Assembly (NCBI RefSeq): GCF_013283875.1
Contig: NZ_CP054139.1
Location: 682,001-746,000 of the forward strand
Length of the DNA: 64,000 nucleotides
Origin: Mucilaginibacter mali
GTDB lineage: Bacteria > Bacteroidota > Bacteroidia > Sphingobacteriales > Sphingobacteriaceae
Direction: 5' to 3'
Shown: one piece after another, positions 63,416 to 64,000 of the stretch
Layout of the letters: each line of letters starts with the position of its first letter
Numbering within the stretch: position 1 is the stretch's first letter
The notes under the pieces: model-generated
What the model was told of the DNA's origin: nothing
Seen by the model: the letters and a program-made list of their open reading frames with translations, nothing else
Databases searched by the model: none
Program-made: the position numbers and the translations under genes

Positions 63416-63970
63416 TTAATCATTCCCAAGCAAATGCGCTTCAATTTTTTTCACTGCCAGGTGAAAAGAGGCCTTTAAAGCCCCTACGCTGGTGCCTAAA
63501 ACGTCAGATATTTCTTCATACTTCATATCATCATAATACTTCATGTTAAATACCAGGCGCTGTTTATCGGGCAGGGTGAGCAGTGCTTCCTGCAGTTTTT
63601 GCTGAGCGCGGTCGCCATTGAAATAGGTAGAATCGGCAAGCGATTCGGCCAGTTCGTACGATACGTCATCCAGCGGTATATTGTTCTTCTGCTTCTTTTT
63701 GTTCAGGAAGGTGATGCACTCGTTAGTAGCAATGCGGTACATCCAGGTGTAAAGCTGCGCGTCGTTCCTGAAGTTTGCCAGGCTTTTCCACACCTTTACA
63801 AATACATCCTGCGTAACATCGTCGGCGTCGTCATGATCTATCACCATGCGGCGCACGTGCCAGTATATTTTTTGCTGATACTTTTTAAGCAGCAGATTAA
63901 AAGCCGCGTTCCGGGTTTTTTCATCCCGAAACTTCTCTAATATCTCTGCATCATCTACCTGTTGCGACAT
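63416..63970 (-). CDS. ECF RNA polymerase sigma factor
   Basis: A 184-residue sigma-70-family regulator. Region 2 spans about 20-95, with DDADDVTQDVFVKVWKSL and YTWMYRIATNECITFL. Region 4 spans about 125-180, with LPDKQRLVFNMKYYDDMKYE, EISDVLGTSVGALKASFH and LAVKKIEAHL. Length is normal. The next two genes code for a likely membrane anti-sigma factor and a secreted protein. It is not close to the FecR/STN-SusC pair and is unlikely to be its sigma factor. Only 30 bp lie beyond its start. Confidence 0.95.
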   Translation of the reverse strand: MSQQVDDAEILEKFRDEKTRNAAFNLLLKKYQQKIYWHVRRMVIDHDDADDVTQDVFVKVWKSLANFRNDAQLYTWMYRIATNECITFLNKKKQKNNIPLDDVSYELAESLADSTYFNGDRAQQKLQEALLTLPDKQRLVFNMKYYDDMKYEEISDVLGTSVGALKASFHLAVKKIEAHLLGND

Positions 63971-64000
63971 TTTGTAAAATTAATATTTTAATGTGAGTTA

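Overview
This window comes from a Bacteroidota chromosome, most likely of the Sphingobacteriaceae (Mucilaginibacter/Pedobacter type). The evidence is the SusC/SusD pairs, FecR with an STN-domain receptor, Oar-like TonB receptors, N-terminally lipidated secretory proteins, promoters with a TAnnTTTG -7 box, and dense families of palindromic intergenic repeats. No rRNA, tRNA, CRISPR array or phage structural genes were seen.

Layout. (1) 1-21400 is an ester-cleaving and glycan-uptake island: the 5' end of a PafA-like alkaline phosphatase, two S1-type sulfatases (one with a C-terminal PA14 domain), a calcineurin-like phosphoesterase, a FecR plus STN-SusC pair that lacks both its sigma factor and a SusD, and two complete SusC/SusD pairs in one direction. 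An AraC regulator follows at 21626. No glycoside hydrolase is present, so the locus looks built for sulfate and phosphate esters. (2) 22870-26917 holds small envelope proteins and an LpoB/COG3014-type lipoprotein pair. (3) 26997-27805 is the least conventional part: a receiver-like protein without its phospho-acceptor aspartate, preceded by a sigma-54-type promoter and followed, through an ATGA overlap, by three tandem genes for 31-residue membrane peptides. None of the three peptide genes reaches usual gene-calling length. (4) 28088-33314 has two paralogous M13 metallopeptidases around a small AT-rich orphan gene. (5) 33521-46903 is bounded by two 1801-bp IS1182-type insertion sequences in inverted orientation; between them lie lpdA and two TonB-receptor/lipoprotein modules with matching promoters. 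(6) 46989-54982 is mainly housekeeping on the minus strand: purM, a methyltransferase/UbiA pair, a membrane phosphoesterase, a MoxR-like ATPase with its VWA partner, and a fructokinase-like kinase. (7) 55159-58082 has a TsdA-like dihaem cytochrome with a DsrE-like protein, an unknown protein and a JmjC/cupin protein. (8) 58447-61829 encodes two GT4 glycosyltransferases, the second with a 5' end made of an intergenic repeat. (9) 62014-63970 is an ECF sigma factor, a membrane protein with five exact 31-residue repeats that is probably its anti-sigma factor, and a small secreted protein.

At least ten families of short palindromic repeats occupy the intergenic regions and account for many spurious open frames. 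Function calls rest on motifs and remembered family features; no database search was run.
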